Assembly: GCA_037783545.1 (NCBI GenBank)
Contig: JBBELK010001198.1
Location: 124,001 to 188,000 of the forward strand
Origin: Henricia sp. BOLD:AAB3569
Lineage: Eukaryota > Echinodermata > Asteroidea > Spinulosida > Echinasteridae
Reading direction: 5' to 3'
Length of the DNA: 64,000 bases
The notes below the pieces were generated by a model that worked only from the letters and a program-made list of their open reading frames with translations, did no database searches and was not told where the DNA came from. The position numbers were made by a program, and so were the translations under genes. Shown piece by piece: positions 1-11,800 of this stretch (the first letter of the stretch is position 1; each line of letters opens with the position of its first letter).

Positions 1-44
1 ACACCTCTTTGGGGTACTCCTGAGTTGTGCGCATGCTCAGTCAA

Positions 45-140
45 TCGGACTGTCGTTAACGCACCGCAGTTTGGCTCGGCAATTTGGTCAAAGTGTGGTC
101 CAAACGTCGGCAAATTTGGAGGTCGAAAAATGTTCCGACG
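45..140 (+). repeat. Cryptic 31-bp subrepeat inside the monomer (representative copy)
   Basis: TCGG starts at 45, 76 and 107, exactly 31 bp apart. The second and third segments both begin TCGGCAA(A)TTTGG, and both carry a later TGNTCC-like stretch and end in ACG, so they look like diverged copies of one another. The first segment shares only TCGG and a TTTGG further along. The monomer may have grown from shorter units. The 62-bp deletion that creates the 235-bp monomers joins the first TCGG to the third, removing exactly two of these intervals. The match is short and the older duplication is an inference. Confidence 0.5.
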
Positions 141-152
141 AACTTCAAATTT
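112..152. repeat. Imperfect inverted repeat (hairpin) in each monomer (representative copy)
   Basis: The left arm 112-125 (AAATTTGGAGGTCG) pairs with the right arm 139-152 (CGAACTTCAAATTT) at 12 of 14 positions, with one of the two others able to form a G-U pair in RNA. The loop is 13 bases. The structure recurs in nearly every full-length monomer, so the array could form about 200 regularly spaced hairpins or cruciforms. Dyad symmetries are known in several centromeric satellites; a role here is only a possibility. Confidence 0.6.
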
Positions 153-3100
153 TGCATGCCCTAAACTCTCTATATTGCGCACTTGTCATAAAAAATTGAC
201 AGACTTTCGCCGGGAAATGGCAGAGAAATTTCAAAGTTTAGAAAAAACTGGATTGAGGCTTCCTGACTGCTCTCGCGCAAACCGTGGCTGTCTGTACACA
301 CATCTTTGGGGTACTCCTGAGTTGTGCGCATGCTCAGTCATTCGGACTGTCGTTAACGCACCGCAGTTTGGCTCGGCAATTTGGTCAAAGTGTGGTCCAA
401 ACGTCGGCAAATTTGGAGGTCGAAAAATGTTCCGACGAACTTCAAATTTTGCATGCCCTAAACTCTCTATATTGCGCACTTGTCATAAAAAATTGACAGA
501 CTTTCGCAGGGAATTGGCTGAGAAATTTCAAAGTTTAGAAAAAACTGGGTTGAGGCTTCCTGACTGCTCTCACGCAAACCGTGGCTGTCTGTACACACCT
601 CTTTGGGGTACTCCTGAGTTGTGCGCATGCTCAGTCATTCGGACTGTCGTTAACGCACCGCAGTTTGGCTCGGCAATTTGGTCAAAGTGTGGTCCAAACG
701 TCGGCAAATTTGGAGGTCGAAAAATGTTCCGACGAACTTCAAATTTTGCATGCCCTAAACTCTCTATATTGCGCACTTGTCATAAAAAATTGACAGACTT
801 TCCCCGGGAAATGGCAGAGAAATTTCAAAGTTTAGAAAAAAACTGGGTTGAGGCTTCCTGACTGCTCTCACGCAAACCGTGGCTGTCTGTACACACCTCT
901 TTGGGGTACTCCTGAGTTGTGCGCATGCTCAGTCATTCGGACTGTCGTTAACGCACCGCAGTTTGGCTCGGCAATTTGGTCAAAGTGTGGTCCAAACGTC
1001 GGCAAATTTGGAGGTCGAAAAATGTTCCGACGAACTTCAAATTTTGCATGCCCTAAACTCTCTATATTGCGCACTTGTCATAAAAAATTGACAGACTTTC
1101 CCCGGGAAATGGCAGAGAAATTTCAAAGTTTAGAAAAAAACTGGGTTGAGGCTTCCTGACTGCTCTCACGCAAACCGTGGCTGTCTGTACACACCTCTTT
1201 GGGGTACTCCTGAGTTGTGCGCATGCTCAGTCATTCGGACTGTCGTTAACGCACCGCAGTTTGGCTCGGCAATTTGGTCAAAGTGTGGTCCAAACGTCGG
1301 CAAATTTGGAGGTCGAAAAATGTTCCGACGAACTTCAAATTTTGCATGCCCTAAACTCTCTATATTGCGCACTTGTCATAAAAAATTGACAGACTTTCGC
1401 CGGGAAATGGCAGAGAAATTTCAAAGTTTAGAAAAAACTGGGTTGAGGCTTCCTGACTGCTCTCGCGCAAACCGTGGCTGTCTGTACACACCTCTTTGGG
1501 GTACTCCTGAGTTGTGCGCATGCTCAGTCATTCGGACTGTCGTTAACGCACCGCAGTTTGGCTCGGCAATTTGGTCAAAGTGTGGTCCAAACGTCGGCAA
1601 ATTTGGAGGTCGAAAAATGTTCCGACGAACTTCAAATTTTGCATGCCCTAAACTCTCTATATTGCGCACTTGTCATAAAAAATTGACAGACTTTCGCCGG
1701 GAAATGGCAGAGAAATTTCAAAGTTTAGAAAAAACTGGGTTGATGCTTCCTGACTGCTCTGACGCAAACCGTGGCTGTCTGTACACACCTCTTTGGGGTA
1801 CTCCTGAGTTGTGCGCATGCTCAGTCATTCGGACTGTCGTTAACGCACCGCAGTTTGGCTCGGCAATTTGGTCAAAGTGTGGTCCAAACGTCGGCAAATT
1901 TGGAGGTCGAAAAATGTTCCGACGAACTTCAAATTTTGCATGCCTTAAACTCTCTATATTGCGCACTTGTCATAAAAAATTGACAGACTTTCGCCGGGAA
2001 ATGGCAGAGAAATTTCAAAGTTTAGAAAAAACTAGGTTGATGCTTCCTGACTGCTCTCACGCAAATCGTGGCTGTCTGTACACACCTCTTTGGGGTACTC
2101 CTGAGTTGTGCGCATGCTCAGTCATTCGGACTGTCGTTAACGCACCGCAGTTTGGCTCGGCAATTTGGTCAAAGTGTGGTCCAAACGTCGGCAAATTTGG
2201 AGGTCGAAAAATGTTCCGACGAACTTCAAATTTTGCATGCCCTAAACTCTCTATATTGCGCACTTGTCATAAAAAATTGACAGACTTTCGCCGGGAAATG
2301 GCAGAGAAATTTCAAAGTTTAGAAAAAACTGGGTTGAGGCTTCCTGACTGCTCTCGCGCAAACCGTGGCTGTCTGTACACACCTCTTTGGGGTACTCCTG
2401 AGTTGTGCGCATGCTCAGTCATTCGGACTGTCGTTAACGCACCGCAGTTTGGCTCGGCAATTTGGTCAAAGTGTGGTCCAAACGTCGGCAAATTTGGAGG
2501 TCGAAAAATGTTCCGACGAACTTCAAATTTTGCATGCCCTAAACTCTCTATATTGCGCACTTGTCATAAAAAATTGACAGACTTTCGCCGGGAAATGGCA
2601 GAGAAATTTCAAAGTTTAGAAAAAACTGGGTTGATGCTTCCTGACTGCTCTCACGCAAACCGTGGCTGTCTGTACACACCTCTTTGGGGTACTCCTGAGT
2701 TGTGCGCATGCTCAGTCATTCGGACTGTCGTTAACGCACCGCAGTTTGGCTCGGCAATTTGGTCAAAGTGTGGTCCAAACGTCGGCAAATTTGGAGGTCG
2801 AAAAATGTTCCGACGAACTTCAAATTTTGCATGCCCTAAACTCTCTATATTGCGCACTTGTCATAACAAATTGACAGACTTTCGCCGGGAAATGGCAGAG
2901 AAATTTCAAAGTTTAGAAAAAACTAGGTTGATGCTTCCTGACTGCTCTCACGCAAATCGTGGCTGTCTGTACACACCTCTTTGGGGTACTCCTGAGTTGT
3001 GCGCATGCTCAGTCATTCGGACTGTCGTTAACGCACCGCAGTTTGGCTCGGCAATTTGGTCAAAGTGTGGTCCAAACGTCGGCAAATTTGGAGGTCGAAA

Positions 3101-6100
3101 AATGTTCCGACGAACTTCAAATTTTGCATGCCCTAAACTCTCTATATTGCGCACTTGTCATAAAAAATTGACAGACTTTCGCCGGGAAATGGCAGAGAAA
3201 TTTCAAAGTTTAGAAAAAACTGGGTTGAGGCTTCCTGACTGCTCTCACGCAAACCGTGGCTGTCTGTACACACCTCTTTGGGGTACTCCTGAGTTGTGCG
3301 CATGCTCAGTCATTCGGACTGTCGTTAACGCACCGCAGTTTGGCTCGGCAATTTGGTCAAAGTGTGGTCCAAACGTCGGCAAATTTGGAGGTCGAAAAAT
3401 GTTCCGACGAACTTCAAATTTTGCATGCCCTAAACTCTCTATATTGCGCACTTGTCATAAAAAATTGACAGACTTTCGCCGGGAAATGGCAGAGAAATTT
3501 CAAAGTTTAGAAAAAACTGGGTTGATGCTTCCTGACTGCTCTCACGCAAACCGTGGCTGTCTGTACACACCTCTTTGGGGTACTCCTGAGTTGTGCGCAT
3601 GCTCAGTCATTCGGACTGTCGTTAACGCACCGCAGTTTGGCTCGGCAATTTGGTCAAAGTGTGGTCCAAACGTCGGCAAATTTGGAGGTCGAAAAATGTT
3701 CCGACGAACTTCAAATTTTGCATGCCCTAAACTCTCTATATTGCGCACTTGTCATAAAAAATTGACAGACTTCGCCGGGAAATGGCAGAGAAATTTCAAA
3801 GTTTAGAAAAAACTGGGTTGAGGCTTCCTGACTGCTCTCACGCAAACCGTGGCTGTCTGTACACACCTCTTTGGGGTACTCCTGAGTTGTGCGCATGCTC
3901 AGTCATTCGGACTGTCGTTAACGCACCGCAGTTTGGCTCGGCAATTTGGTCAAAGTGTGGTCCAAACGTCGGCAAATTTGGAGGTCGAAAAATGTTCCGA
4001 CGAACTTCAAATTTTGCATGCCCTAAACTCTCTATATTGCGCACTTGTCATAAAAAATTGACAGACTTTCGCCGGGAAATGGCAGAGAAATTTCAAAGTT
4101 TAGAAAAAACTGGGTTGAGGCTTCCTGACTGCTCTCACGCAAACCGTGGCTGTCTGTACACACCTCTTTGGGGTACTCCTGAGTTGTGCGCATGCTCAGT
4201 CATTCGGACTGTCGTTAACGCACCGCAGTTTGGCTCGGCAATTTGGTCAAAGTGTGGTCCAAACGTCGGCAAATTTGGAGGTCGAAAAATGTTCCGACGA
4301 ACTTCAAATTTTGCATGCCCTAAACTCTCCATATTGCGCACTTGTCATAAAAAATTGACAGACTTTCGCAGGGAATTGGCTGAGAAATTTCAAAGTTTAG
4401 AAAAAACTGGGTTGAGGCTTCCTGACTGCTCTCACGCAAACCGTGGCTGTCTGTACACACCTCTTTGGGGTACTCCTGAGTTGTGCGCATGCTCAGTCAT
4501 TCGGACTGTCGTTAACGCACCGCAGTTTGGCTCGGCAATTTGGTCAAAGTGTGGTCCAAACGTCGGCAAATTTGGAGGTCGAAAAATGTTCCGACGAACT
4601 TCAAATTTTGCATGCCCTAAACTCTCTATATTGCGCACTTGTCATAAAAAATTGACAGACTTTCGCCGGGAAATAGCAGAGAAATTTCAAAGTTTAGAAA
4701 AAAACTGGGTTGAGGCTTCCTGACTGCTCTCGCGCAAACCGTGGCTGTCTGTACACACCTCTTTGGGGTACTCCTGAGTTGTGCGCATGCTCAGTCATTC
4801 GGACTGTCGTTAACGCACCGCAGTTTGGCTCGGCAATTTGGTCAAAGTGTGGTCCAAACGTCGGCAAATTTGGAGGTCGAAAAATGTTCCGACGAACTTC
4901 AAATTTTGCATGCCCTAAACTCTCTATATTGCGCACTTGTCATAAAAAATTGACAGACTTTCGCCGGGAAATGGCAGAGAAATTTCAAAGTTTAGAAAAA
5001 ACTGGGTTGATGCTTCCTGACTGCTCTCACGCAAACCGTGGCTGTCTGTACACACCTCTTTGGGGTACTCCTGAGTTGTGCGCATGCTCAGTCATTCGGA
5101 CTGTCGTTAACGCACCGCAGTTTGGCTCGGTAATTTGGTCAAAGTGTGGTCCAAACGTCGGCAAATTTGGAGGTCGAAAAATGTTCCGACGAACTTCAAA
5201 TTGTGCATGCCCTAAACTCTCTATATTGCGCACTTGTCATAAACAATTGACAGACTTTCGCCGGGAAATGGCAGAGAAATTTCAAAGTTTAGAAAAAACT
5301 AGGTTGAGGCTTTCTGACTGCTCTCACGCAAACCGTGGCTGTCTGTACACACCTCTTTGGGGTACTCCTGAGTTGTGCGCATGCTTAGTCATTCGGACTG
5401 TCGTTAACGCACCGCAGTTTGGCTCGGCAATTTGGTCAAAGTGTGGTCCAAACGTCGGCAAATTTGGAGGTCGAAAAATGTTCCGACGAACTTCAAATTT
5501 TGCATGCCCTGAACTCTCTATATTGCGCACTTGTCATAAAAAATTGACAGACTTTCGCCGGGAAATGGCAGAGAAATTTCAAAGTTTAGAAAAAACTGGG
5601 TTGAGGCTTTCTGACTGCTCTCACGCAAACCGTGGCTGTCTGTACACACCTCTTTGGGGTACTCCTGAGTTGTGCGCATGCTCAGTCATTCGGACTGTCG
5701 TTAACGCACCGCAGTTTGGCTCGGCAATTTGGTCAAAGTGTGGTCCAAACGTCGGCAAATTTGGAGGTCGAAAAATGTTCCGACGAACTTCAAATTTTGC
5801 ATGCCCTAAACTCTCTATATTGCGCACTTGTCATAAAAAATTGACAGACTTTCGCCGGGAAATGGCAGAGAAATTTCAAAGTTTAGAAAAAACTGGGTTG
5901 AGGCTTCCTGACTGCTCTCGCGCAAACCGTGGCTGTCTGTACACACCTCTTTGGGGTACTCCTGAGTTGTGCGCATGCTCAGTCATTCGGACTGTCGTTA
6001 ACGCACCGCAGTTTGGCTCGGCAATTTGGTCAAAGTGTGGTCCAAACGTCGGCAAATTTGGAGGTCGAAAAATGTTCCGACGAACTTCAAATTTTGCATG

Positions 6101-6225
6101 CCCTAAACTCTCTATATTGCGCACTTGTCATAAAAAATTGACAGACTTTCGCCGGGAAACGGCAGAGAAATTTCAAAGTTTAGAAAAAACTGGGTTGATG
6201 CTTCCTGACTGCTCTCACGCAAACC

Positions 6226-8897
6226 GTGGCTGTCTGTACACACCTCTTTGGGGTACTCCTGAGTTGTGCGCATGCTCAGTCATTCGGACTGTCGTTAACG
6301 CACCGCAGTTTGGCTCGGCAATTTGGTCAAAGTGTGGTCCAAACGTCGGCAAATTTGGAGGTCGAAAAATGTTCCGACGAACTTCAAATTTTGCATGCCC
6401 TAAACTCTCTATATTGCGCACTTGTCATAAAAAATTGACAGACTTTCGCCGGGAAATGGCAGAGAAATTTCAAAGTTTAGAAAAAACTGGGTTGAGGCTT
6501 CCTGACTGCTCTCACGCAAACCGTGGCTGTCTGTACACACCTCTTTGGGGTACTCCTGAGTTGTGCGCATGCTCATTCATTCGGACTGTCGTTAACGCAC
6601 CGCAGTTTGGCTCGGCAATTTGGTCAAAGTGTGGTCCAAACGTCGGCAAATTTGGAGGTCGAAAAATGTTCCGACGAACTTCAAATTTTGCGTGCCCTAA
6701 ACTCTCTATATTGCGCACTTGTCATAAAAAATTGACAGACTTTCGCCGGGAAATGGCAGAGAAATTTCAAAGTTTAGAAAAAACTGGGTTGAGGCTTCCT
6801 GACTGCTCTCGCGCAAACCGTGGCTGTCTGTACACACCTCTTTGGGGTACTCCTGAGTTGTGCGCATGCTCAGTCATTCGGACTGTCGTTAACGCACCGC
6901 AGTTTGGCTCGGCAATTTGGTCAAAGTGTGGTCCAAACGTCGGCAAATTTGGAGGTCGAAAAATGTTCCGACGAACTTCAAATTTTGCATGCCCTAAACT
7001 CTCTATATTGCGCACTTGTCATAAAAAATTGACAGACTTTCGCCGGGAAATGGCAGAGAAATTTCAAAGTTTAGAAAAAACTGGGTTGAGGCTTCCTGAC
7101 TGCTCTCACGCAAACCGTGGCTGTCTGTACACACCTCTTTGGGGTACTCCTGAGTTGTGCGCATGCTCAGTCATTCGGACTGTCGTTAACGCACCGCAGT
7201 TTGGCTCGGCAATTTGGTCAAAGTGTGGTCCAAACGTCGGCAAATTTGGAGGTCGAAAAATGTTCCGACGAACTTCAAATTTTGCATGCCCTAATCTCTC
7301 TATATTGCGCACTTGTCATAAAAAATTGACAGACTTTCGCCGGGAAATGGCAGAGAAATTTCAAAGTTTAGAAAAAACTGGGTTGAGGCTTCCTGACTGC
7401 TCTCGCGCAAACCGTGGCTGTCTGTACACACCTCTTTGGGGTACTCCTGAGTTGTGCGCATGCTCAGTCATTCGGACTGTCGTTAACGCACCGCAGTTTG
7501 GCTCGGCAATTTGGTCAAAGTGTGGTCCAAACGTCGGCAAATTTGGAGGTCGAAAAATGTTCCGACGAACTTCAAATTTTGCATGCCCTAAACTCTCTAT
7601 ATTGCGCACTTGTCATAAAAAATTGACAGACTTTCGCCGGGAAATGGCAGAGAAATTTCAAAGTTTAGAAAAAACTGGGTTGATGCTTCCTGACTGCTCT
7701 CACGCAAACCGTGGCTGTCTGTACACACCTCTTTGGGGTACTCCTGAGTTGTGCGCATGCTCAGTCATTCGGACTGTCGTTAACGCACCGCAGTTTGGCT
7801 CGGCAATTTGGTCAAAGTGTGGTCCAAACGTCGGCAAATTTGGAGGTCGAAAAATGTTCCGACGAACTTCAAATTTTGCATGCCCTAAACTCTCTATATT
7901 GCGCACTTGTCATAAAAAATTGACAGACTTTCGCCGGGAAATGGCAGAGAAATTTCAAAGTTTAGAAAAAACTGGGTTGATGCTTCCTGACTGCTCTCAC
8001 GCAAATCGTGGCTGTCTGTACACACCTCTTTGGGGTACTCCTGAGTTGTGCGCATGCTCAGTCATTCGGACTGTCGTTAACGCACCGCAGTTTGGCTCGG
8101 CAATTTGGTCAAAGTGTGGTCCAAACGTCGGCAAATTTGGAGGTCGAAAAATGTTCCGACGAACTTCAAATTTTGCATGCCCTAAACTCTCTATATTGCG
8201 CACTTGTCATAAAAAATTGACAGACTTTCGCCGGGAAATGGCAGAGAAATTTCAAAGTTTAGAAAAAACTGGGTTGAGGCTTCCTGACTGCTCTCACGCA
8301 AACCGTGGCTGTCTGTACACACCTCTTTGGGGTACTCCTGAGTTGTGCGCATGCTCAGTCATTCGGACTGTCGTTAACGCACCGCAGTTTGGCTCGGCAA
8401 TTTGGTCAAAGTGTGGTCCAAACGTCGGCAAATTTGGAGGTCGAAAAATGTTCCGACGAACTTCAAATTTTGCATGCCCTAAACTCTCTATATTGCGCAC
8501 TTGTCATAAAAAATTGACAGACTTTCGCCGGGAAATGGCAGAGAAATTTCAAAGTTTAGAAAAAACTGGGTTGATGCTTCCTGACTGCTCTCACGCAAAC
8601 CGTGGCTGTCTGTACACACCTCTTTGGGGTACTCCTGAGTTGTGCGCATGCTCAGTCATTCGGACTGTCGTTAACGCACCGCAGTTTGGCTCGGCAATTT
8701 GGTCAAAGTGTGGTCCAAACGTCGGCAAATTTGGAGGTCGAAAAATGTTCCGACGAACTTCAAATTTTGCATGCCCTAAACTCTCTATATTGCGCACTTG
8801 TCATAAAAAATTGACAGACTTCGCCGGGAAATGGCAGAGAAATTTCAAAGTTTAGAAAAAACTGGGTTGAGGCTTCCTGACTGCTCTCACGCAAACC
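6226..8897 (+). repeat. Nine-monomer HOR unit ending in the GACTTCGCC deletion
   Basis: A span of 2672 bp (eight 297-bp monomers and one of 296). The last six monomers run in the order CTAATCTC copy, CTCGCGC copy, TTGATGC, TTGATGC with AAATCG, TTGAGGC, TTGATGC, and then the deletion at about 8820. The same order closes the units ending at 17511 and 20183, which is what identifies it as a higher-order repeat. Confidence 0.75.
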
Positions 8898-11800
8898 GTG
8901 GCTGTCTGTACACACCTCTTTGGGGTACTCCTGAGTTGTGCGCATGCTCAGTCATTCGGACTGTCGTTAACGCACCGCAGTTTGGCTCGGCAATTTGGTC
9001 AAAGTGTGGTCCAAACGTCGGCAAATTTGGAGGTCGAAAAATGTTCCGACGAACTTCAAATTTTGCATGCCCTGAACTCTCTATATTGCGCACTTGTCAT
9101 AAAAAATTGACAGACTTTCGCCGGGAAATGGCAGAGAAATTTCAAAGTTTAAAAAAAACTGGGTTGAGGCTTCCTGACTGCTCTCACGCAAACCGTGGCT
9201 GTCTGTACACACCTCTTTGGGGTACTCCTGAGTTGTGCGCATGCTCAGTCATTCGGACTGTCGTTAACGCACCGCAGTTTGGCTCGGCAATTTGGTCAAA
9301 GTGTGGTCCAAACGTCGGCAAATTTGGAGGTCGAAAAATGTTCCGACGAACTTCAAATTTTGCATGCCCTAAACTCTCTATATTGCGCACTTGTCATAAA
9401 AAATTGACAGACTTTCGCCGGGAAATGGCAGAGAAATTTCAAAGTTTAGAAAAAACTGGGTTGAGGCTTCCTGACTGCTCTCGCGCAAACCGTGGCTGTC
9501 TGTACACACCTCTTTGGGGTACTCCTGAGTTGTGCGCATGCTCAGTCATTCGGACTGTCGTTAACGCACCGCAGTTTGGCTCGGCAATTTGGTCAAAGTG
9601 TGGTCCAAACGTCGGCAAATTTGGAGGTCGAAAAATGTTCCGACGAACTTCAAATTTTGCATGCCCTAAACTCTCTATATTGCGCACTTGTCATAAAAAA
9701 TTGACAGACTTTCGCCGGGAAATGGCAGAGAAATTTCAAAGTTTAGAAAAAACTGGGTTGAGGCTTCCTGACTGCTCTCACGCAAACCGTGGCTGTCTGT
9801 ACACACCTCTTTGGGGTACTCCTGAGTTGTGCGCATGCTCAGTCATTCGGACTGTCGTTAACGCACCGCAGTTTGGCTCGGCAATTTGGTCAAAGTGTGG
9901 TCCAAACGTCGGCAAATTTGGAGGTCGAAAAATGTTCCGACGAACTTCAAATTTTGCATGCCCTAATCTCTCTATATTGCGCACTTGTCATAAAAAATTG
10001 ACAGACTTTCGCCGGGAAATGGCAGAGAAATTTCAAAGTTTAGAAAAAACTGGGTTGAGGCTTCCTGACTGCTCTCGCGCAAACCGTGGCTGTCTGTACA
10101 CACCTCTTTGGGGTACTCCTGAGTTGTGCGCATGCTCAGTCATTCGGACTGTCGTTAACGCACCGCAGTTTGGCTCGGCAATTTGGTCAAAGTGTGGTCC
10201 AAACGTCGGCAAATTTGGAGGTCGAAAAATGTTCCGACGAACTTCAAATTTTGCATGCCCTAAACTCTCTATATTGCGCACTTGTCATAAAAAATTGACA
10301 GACTTTCGCCGGGAAATGGCAGAGAAATTTCAAAGTTTAGAAAAAACTGGGTTGATGCTTCCTGACTGCTCTCACGCAAACCGTGGCTGTCTGTACACAC
10401 CTCTTTGGGGTACTCCTGAGTTGTGCGCATGCTCAGTCATTCGGACTGTCGTTAACGCACCGCAGTTTGGCTCGGCAATTTGGTCAAAGTGTGGTCCAAA
10501 CGTCGGCAAATTTGGAGGTCGAAAAATGTTCCGACGAACTTCAAATTTTGCATGCCCTAAACTCTCTATATTGCGCACTTGTCATAAAAAATGGACAGAC
10601 TTTCGCCGGGAAATGGCAGAGAAATTTCAAAGTTTAGAAAAAACTGGGTTGATGCTTCCTGACTGCTCTCACGCAAAGCGTGGCTGTCTGTACACACCTC
10701 TTTGGGGTACTCCTGAGTTGTGCGCATGCTCAGTCATTCGGACTGTCGTTAACGCACCGCAGTTTGGCTCGGCAATTTGGTCAAAGTGTGGTCCAAACGT
10801 CGGCAAATTTGGAGGTCGAAAAATGTTCCGACGAACTTCAAATTTTGCATGCCCTAAACTCTCTATATTGCGCACTTGTCATAAAAAATTGACAGACTTT
10901 CGCCGGGAAATGGCAGAGAAATTTCAAAGTTTAGAAAAAACTGGGTTGAGGCTTCCTGACTGCTCTCACGCAAACCGTGGCTGTCTGTACACACCTCTTT
11001 GGGGTACTCCTGAGTTGTGCGCATGCTCAGTCATTCGGACTGTCGTTAACGCACCGCAGTTTGGCTCGGCAATTTGGTCAAAGTGTGGTCCAAACTTCGG
11101 CAAATTTGGAGGTCGAAAAATGTTCCAACGAACTTCAAATTTTGCATGCCCTAAACTCTCTATATTGCGCACTTGTCATAAAAAATTGACAGACTTTCGC
11201 CGGGAAATGGCAGAGAAATTTCAAAGTTTAGAAAAAACTGGGTTGAGGCTTCCTGACTGCTCTCACGCAAACCGTGGCTGTCTGTACACACCTCTTTGGG
11301 GTACTCCTGAGTTGTGCGCATGCTCAGTCATTCGGACTGTCGTTAACGCACCGCAGTTTGGCTCGGCAATTTGGTCAAAGTGTGGTCCAAACTTCGGCAA
11401 ATTTGGAGGTCGAAAAATGTTCCGACGAACTTCAAATTTTGCATGCCCTAAACTCTCTATATTGCGCACTTGTCATAAAAAATTTACAGACTTTCGCCGG
11501 GAAATGGCAGAGAAATTTCAAAGTTTAGAAAAAACTGGGTTGAGGCTTCCTGACTGCTCTCACGCAAACCGTGGCTGTCTGTACACACCTCTTTGGGATA
11601 CTCCTGAGTTGTGCGCATGCTCAGTCATTCGGACTGTCGTTAACGCACCGCAGTTTGGCTCGGCAATTTGGTCAAAGTGTGGTCCAAACGTCGGCAAATT
11701 TGGAGGTCGAAAAATGTTCCGACGAACTTCAAATTTTGCATGCCCTAAACTCTCTATATTGCGCACTTGTCATAAAAAAATGACAGACTTTCGCCGGAAA

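Larger units (their letters stand above)
1..297 (+). repeat. Representative 297-bp satellite monomer
   Basis: One full repeat period (phase arbitrary), given as the reference for internal landmarks. In order it has: TGCGCATGCTCAG near base 28; CGTTAACG, an 8-bp palindrome, near base 54; three TCGG motifs spaced exactly 31 bp apart at 45, 76 and 107; an imperfect hairpin at 112-152; a second GCATGC near base 154; TATATTGCGCAC near base 171; an A-run before TTGACAG; and a purine-rich stretch with GAAAAAACTG near base 241. This copy has a private A in TCAATCGG at base 44. The consensus unit has 68 C, 70 G and 16 CpG. Confidence 0.95.
1..6225 (+). repeat. Leading irregular monomers of domain 1
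   Basis: About 21 monomers with no clean HOR period. Two tandem 298-bp monomers near 800-1170 share CTTTCCCCGGG, an allele seen again only near 55850. Two copies near 510 and 4370 share GCAGGGAATTGGCTGAG. TTGATGC monomers alternate with TTGAGGC ones. A GACTTCGCC deletion at about 3771 is spaced 5049 bp from the next. Monomers at about 5038-5930 have several rarer variants (GGTAATTTGG, AATTGTGC, CTTAGTC, CTGAACTC, CTTTCTGACTG), so this part is less homogenised than what follows. Confidence 0.75.

Noticed and set aside
187-220. CENP-B box at CTTTCGCCGGGAAATGG
   Set aside because: The box needs TTCG, four bases, A, two bases, CGGG. Here TTCG and CGGG are separated by one base only and the central A is missing, on either strand.
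1-297. tRNA-derived SINE or pol III gene origin of the monomer
   Set aside because: TGGTCAAAGTGTGG is only loosely like an A box, and no GGTTCGANNCC-type B box follows at the right distance. There is no tRNA fold.
4710-8855. A 1381-codon forward open frame, and similar frames of 246-1006 codons across the array, as genes for a repetitive cysteine- and arginine-rich protein
   Set aside because: They exist only because the repeat length is a multiple of three. No start context, signal peptide, introns or codon-position bias is seen, and frames are interrupted at the 296- and 298-bp monomers. The roughly 70- and 68-82-codon frames repeated on both strands are shadows of the same monomer.
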